Shown here: positions 5,984 through 8,476 of the stretch, piece by piece
Position numbering within the stretch: the stretch's first letter is position 1
Layout of the letters: every line of letters begins with the position of its first letter
Made by a program: the position numbers and the translations under genes
The notes under the pieces: model-generated
Database searches by the model: none
Told to the model about the DNA's origin: nothing
What the model saw: the letters and a program-made list of their open reading frames with translations, nothing else
Source: an uncultured Actinomyces sp.
GTDB taxonomy: Bacteria; Actinomycetota; Actinomycetes; Actinomycetales; Actinomycetaceae
Length of the DNA: 8,476 bases
Assembly: GCA_938030835.1 (NCBI GenBank)
Contig: CALHID010000022.1
Coordinates: forward strand, 1 to 8,476
Direction: 5' to 3'

Positions 5984-7411
5984 TCAAGCTGAGAGGGATG
6001 TACGGCCTCGGCGCCCCAGAGAACGGTGGCGGCGGATCACACCAACCACAGTGATGCCAAGCATCCACGCAGCCGACATCAGCAGTCCCTGCAGACTCTC
6101 AGTTTCCAGGGAAAGGACGACGACCATTGCAGCAATGAAGGCTATAAACAGCCAGGCCGAGAAGACACCGCCAGGAAGCGGGAAGGTCGAGCTGCGATGT
6201 TTGTTCGGGTACTTGCGCACGTAGAACAGGTAGGCGATAACAATCAAAACCCATACAACCATGAAGAGGGTTGCCGACATTGCGGTGACCACGGTGAAAA
6301 CGCTCAGGATTGAATCGCCAAAAGCCAGAAGAACAGCGGCGGAAAGCAAGAACACACACGACAGGAAAAGTGCATTCTGGGGGACGTGGTGCTTGGATAG
6401 ACGACCAAAGAAGGGGGCCGCATCACCTTGAAGTGATAGGGAGAAGAGCATCCTCGAAGTTGAGTAGATCCCCGAGTTGGCCGACGAGGCCGCAGAAGTC
6501 AGCACCACCAAGTTCACCAGTGAAGCTGCCGCACCCAGTCCCGTCATTGAGAACATCGTGACGAAAGGCGACTGGGTCTTATCAATCTGATCCCAGGGCG
6601 TCACCATCATGATGACCGCAAGAGAGCAGATGTAGAACAGAACAACACGAACGGGAATCGAGTTGATTGCCTTGGGGAGAGTTTGCGTGGGGTTCGAGGT
6701 TTCGGCAACGGTCGTCCCAACGAGCTCGATACCAACGAAAGCGAAGACCGCGATCTGGAAGCCACCCAGGAATCCGCTCAGTCCCGTTGGGAATAGGCCT
6801 CCGTGACTCCACAGGTTCGAGACCGCCGCGGTTGTGCCGTTGCTGTCGCGCATTCCGATGGCAATCATCACTAAGCCGACCACAATCAGCGCAATGATCG
6901 CAACGATCTTGATCATCGCGAACCAGAATTCGGTTTCTCCGAACGCCTTGACGGTCATCGCATTGAGTGTGAAGAGAAGAAGGGCCGTGGCAAGGACCGG
7001 AACCCACGCGGGGAGGTTCGGGAACCAAAAACGCACGTAACCGGTGATGGCAACGACGTCAGCAATACCCGTTACAACCCAGCACAGCCAGTAGGTCCAT
7101 CCCATGACAAACCCCAGGGTTGGGCCAAGGAAGTGTCGAATGATATCGGCGAAAGTACCGTATCTCTTGTCCGAAAGGAGGATCTCGCCCATCGCACGCA
7201 TGAACAGGAAGAGCGCGCTGCCGATGATCAGATAGACCAGAAGGATCGAGGGGCCAGCCGTTGCAATGGTCTTTCCGGAGCCCATGAAAAGGCCGGTACC
7301 GATTGCCCCGCCAATAGCGATGAGCTGGATATGGCGGTTCGTTAGATTGCGCTGAAGCTCGCGGCCCGAGGCGTCGCCGAAGCTCTGCTCATCGTGTTCG
7401 CTGGTGCTCAT
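5984..7411 (-). CDS. cycA: D-alanine/D-serine/glycine permease (CycA-type, AAT family of APC transporters)
   Basis: A 475-residue, 12-helix proton-coupled amino acid importer of the cytoplasmic membrane. Long runs match E. coli CycA as I recall it: the NLTNRHIQLIAIGGAIGTGLF block with the unwound helix-1 GAIGTGLF, GWTYWLCWVVTGIADVVAI, FGETEFWFAMIKIVAI, FQIAVFAFVGIELVGTT and VLTSAASSANSGIYSTSRML. The family's role is uptake of D-alanine, D-serine and glycine; D-cycloserine enters by the same route in several species. The ATG at 7411 is chosen because the family's hydrophilic N-terminus starts there. Upstream extension to 7522 would run into the divergent DUF2218 gene. The Shine-Dalgarno is weak (GGA about 6 nt upstream). 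The stop lies only some 18 nt before the TPP aptamer with no terminator between, so readthrough into the thi genes is possible. Other AAT-family substrates (aromatic or GABA) are less likely given the CycA-specific blocks. Confidence 0.92.
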   Translation of the reverse strand: MSTSEHDEQSFGDASGRELQRNLTNRHIQLIAIGGAIGTGLFMGSGKTIATAGPSILLVYLIIGSALFLFMRAMGEILLSDKRYGTFADIIRHFLGPTLGFVMGWTYWLCWVVTGIADVVAITGYVRFWFPNLPAWVPVLATALLLFTLNAMTVKAFGETEFWFAMIKIVAIIALIVVGLVMIAIGMRDSNGTTAAVSNLWSHGGLFPTGLSGFLGGFQIAVFAFVGIELVGTTVAETSNPTQTLPKAINSIPVRVVLFYICSLAVIMMVTPWDQIDKTQSPFVTMFSMTGLGAAASLVNLVVLTSAASSANSGIYSTSRMLFSLSLQGDAAPFFGRLSKHHVPQNALFLSCVFLLSAAVLLAFGDSILSVFTVVTAMSATLFMVVWVLIVIAYLFYVRKYPNKHRSSTFPLPGGVFSAWLFIAFIAAMVVVLSLETESLQGLLMSAAWMLGITVVGVIRRHRSLGRRGRTSLSA

Positions 7412-7484
7412 TGTGATCCGTTCTCTCAGTTGAGTTTTCCACGCTAGCATGCCCCACCGGGTTAGATGGGAGAAAATGGCTTGT
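7412..7484. promoter_or_regulatory. Divergent intergenic region between cycA and the DUF2218 gene
   Basis: This 73-bp spacer must carry regulatory signals for both flanking genes. A GCTAGC palindrome at 7443-7448 gives a TANNNT match on each strand: TAGCAT on plus (7445-7450) and TAGCGT on minus (7446-7441). A second plus-strand candidate is TTAGAT at 7462-7467. No good -35 boxes stand out, so the promoters are tentative. Confidence 0.3.
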
Positions 7485-7880
7485 ATGAGTGAAGTGATGA
7501 TTTCCGTCGCCAATGTTCCCACCGAGCGTGCACGTCGATACGGGCATCAGCTTGCCTCTCACATGGGGCGAAAAATCGACGCACAGTGGGATGAGGATTC
7601 AGCGTGCGGAATGCTGATCTTCACTCGCGAGGGGATGCCCGGCGGTGAGTGCGCAATCTCGTGCACAGACCAGCACTTGCGTCTTGAGCTGAAGACTTCT
7701 CCCGAGGCCGTGGAGCACCTTGAGTTTGTCGTCGGGATTCACCTGGCTCGCTTTGGGTATCACGACGGGCTTGAGGTTGTGTGGATGAGGAAGAATCCGA
7801 GCGATGGTGAGGAAGCTCCCGGAACCACGCAGGGCCCCTTAACAGCAGAGGATATTGAGCGTCACCGACGCTCTAAGTAA
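7485..7880 (+). CDS. DUF2218 domain protein, function unknown
   Basis: A small soluble protein of 131 residues. The order VANVPTERARRYGHQLASHMG, a central beta region with a GGECAIS turn, and the segment around VEHLEFVVGIHLARFGYHDGLEVVW is the pattern of the DUF2218 family (PF09981), known mostly from actinobacteria and proteobacteria without a proven biochemical role. No signal peptide, membrane segment or obvious catalytic motif is seen. The last ~30 residues are a polar tail beyond the domain. The start is uncertain: ATG 7485 has GGGAG 12 nt upstream, ATG 7476 only 3 nt from the same GGGAG, and 7449 lacks a ribosome site. All give the same domain. It diverges from cycA and its 3' end overlaps the opposite SRPBCC gene by 19 bp. 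Confidence 0.82.
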   Translation: MSEVMISVANVPTERARRYGHQLASHMGRKIDAQWDEDSACGMLIFTREGMPGGECAISCTDQHLRLELKTSPEAVEHLEFVVGIHLARFGYHDGLEVVWMRKNPSDGEEAPGTTQGPLTAEDIERHRRSK

Positions 7881-8341
7881 TCCTTCGCGCTGTCAACGGC
7901 CTGGTCCCACAAGCCAGCTTCGTCTTCCCAAAGCTGGTAGGCCTCGTCTTCATCTTCACTGAGGGCGGCAATTCCTGATTCCTCAACGTGAAGAGCGATC
8001 TTGCCTTTTTCTTCCGAGAGTGAGACCTCGATAGTCGTCAGTGTTTCTTCGGGGAATTCATCACTGGCCACGGGGTACCAGCGGAATCGCACAACATCCA
8101 TGGGGTCTTCATCGAGTTTCTCGACAAGCCACGTTCCCGCTTCCGGGTCAGTAACGTGGTACAGCCCGTCATCGCCGTGCTCAACATCATGGTCTCCCAG
8201 CGGTCCATCATTGATCCACCAGCCGGGCTCAGAGACCAAGGCCCAGGCATTCTCGATGGTGGTGTCAATGAGCACGTCGGCTTCAACACTATCCGTGTTC
8301 TGACCGGGGGTTTCTGTTTCGTCATCACCGAAGAAGTCCAT
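7862..8341 (-). CDS. Very acidic SRPBCC / AHSA1-like protein
   Basis: A 159-residue protein resembling START/SRPBCC-fold proteins of the AHSA1 type. The helix-grip opening VEADVLIDTTIENAWALVSEP (about 19-39) is followed by a WW(I)NDGPLG segment, strands GTWLVEKLDED and VVRFRWYPV, a later TTIEVSLSEEKGKIALHVEESG hairpin, and the long C-terminal helix LWEDEAGLWDQAVDSAKDYLERR. This family binds hydrophobic ligands or acts as an Hsp90 co-chaperone in eukaryotes; the bacterial role here is unknown. By my count about 45 Asp/Glu face 8 Lys/Arg, an extreme acidity. The ATG at 8341 has no good Shine-Dalgarno, but a promoter is positioned for leaderless transcription. Its stop lies inside the end of the convergent DUF2218 gene. 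Confidence 0.82.
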   Translation of the reverse strand: MDFFGDDETETPGQNTDSVEADVLIDTTIENAWALVSEPGWWINDGPLGDHDVEHGDDGLYHVTDPEAGTWLVEKLDEDPMDVVRFRWYPVASDEFPEETLTTIEVSLSEEKGKIALHVEESGIAALSEDEDEAYQLWEDEAGLWDQAVDSAKDYLERR

Positions 8342-8347
8342 AGCTCA

Positions 8348-8376
8348 ACGTTAGCGAGCCAAGGCCCAGCTGCCAA
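8348..8376 (-). promoter_or_regulatory. Promoter of the SRPBCC gene, probably giving a leaderless mRNA
   Basis: On the minus strand a -35 TTGGCA (8376-8371), a 17-bp spacer and a -10 TAACGT (8353-8348) match sigma-A-type actinobacterial promoters. The ATG at 8341 begins on the 7th base after the -10, the usual transcription start distance. The mRNA could therefore begin at or next to the start codon, in keeping with the absence of a Shine-Dalgarno. Confidence 0.55.
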
Positions 8377-8476
8377 GGCCAGCGAGGAAATTGGCGACAG
8401 AGCAGACCTCTACGGACCTAGCCGGTCCCAGTCTTTTCGACGCGGTCTTTGAAAAACCAGCGATTCTAAGAATCAG
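8351..8476 (-). CDS. Possible C-terminal end of an incoming minus-strand gene
   Basis: From the right edge one minus-strand frame runs open for 41 codons and stops at TAA 8353-8351, 9 nt before the SRPBCC start; the other two minus frames stop almost at once. The encoded tail ends in VANFLAGLGSWALAR, partly hydrophobic, with no family I recognise. A 41-codon open frame is expected by chance fairly often, and two rare-type Arg codons (AGA) weaken the case. If real, the SRPBCC gene would be its operon partner; if not, this is the intergenic promoter region. Confidence 0.25.
   Translation of the reverse strand: MILRIAGFSKTASKRLGPARSVEVCSVANFLAGLGSWALAR
8462..8474. repeat. Short inverted repeat at the right edge
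   Basis: GATTCT-A-AGAATC, a perfect 6-bp dyad around one central base. The loop is too tight for an RNA hairpin, so if it matters it would be a protein-binding site. It could also be coincidence, and its context lies outside the window. Confidence 0.25.

Noticed and set aside
7412..7522. Upstream extension of cycA to 7522
   Set aside because: The extra 37 residues do not resemble the CycA N-terminus and overlap the divergent DUF2218 gene.
8414..8436. GGACC-TAGCC-GGTCC hairpin followed by a short T run (possible plus-strand terminator)
   Set aside because: The stem is only 5 bp, the T run is short and offset, and no plus-strand gene ends nearby that would need it.

Overview
The window looks like chromosomal DNA of a moderately high-GC actinobacterium, possibly an Actinomycetaceae-type organism. 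This rests on the actinobacterial membrane serine hydrolase family at the left edge, a DUF2218 protein, the lipoprotein style and a candidate leaderless promoter. The genus is an inference that I cannot confirm. Coding density is very high: apart from the last ~130 bp, where coding status is uncertain, no stretch over 300 bp lacks a gene. I see no mobile element, CRISPR array, tRNA or rRNA.

Region 1 to ~5966 (minus strand, read right to left) is one tightly packed unit. A TPP (THI-box) riboswitch is followed by thiB (thiamine-binding lipoprotein), thiP (fused two-domain permease), thiQ (ATPase), a class I SAM-dependent methyltransferase and a membrane-anchored alpha/beta-hydrolase cut by the window edge. 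thiB/thiP overlap by GTGA and thiP/thiQ by ATGA. The methyltransferase starts 9 nt after the thiQ stop, and the hydrolase starts 21 nt after the methyltransferase stop behind a strong Shine-Dalgarno. The three thi genes form a complete thiamine ABC importer, repressed by intracellular thiamine diphosphate through the riboswitch. The leader can fold a hairpin that buries the thiB Shine-Dalgarno, which suggests control of translation initiation. The last two genes have no obvious thiamine role but appear to share the transcript.

Region 5984-7411 (minus) is a CycA-type D-alanine/D-serine/glycine permease immediately upstream of the riboswitch. The thi promoter must therefore lie against or inside the cycA 3' end, unless thi mRNA arises by readthrough. 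Region 7412-7484 is a short divergent intergenic spacer. Region 7485-7880 (plus) is a DUF2218 protein that runs tail to tail into a very acidic SRPBCC/AHSA1-like protein (7862-8341, minus), with the coding ends overlapping by 19 bp. The SRPBCC gene has a good promoter placed so that its mRNA could be leaderless. At the right edge, one minus-strand frame is open from the border to 8351 and may be the tail of another gene.

Nothing here amounts to a new defence or mobile system. The more interesting points are the architecture of the TPP-controlled operon, its translational switch, and the two unrelated genes under it.
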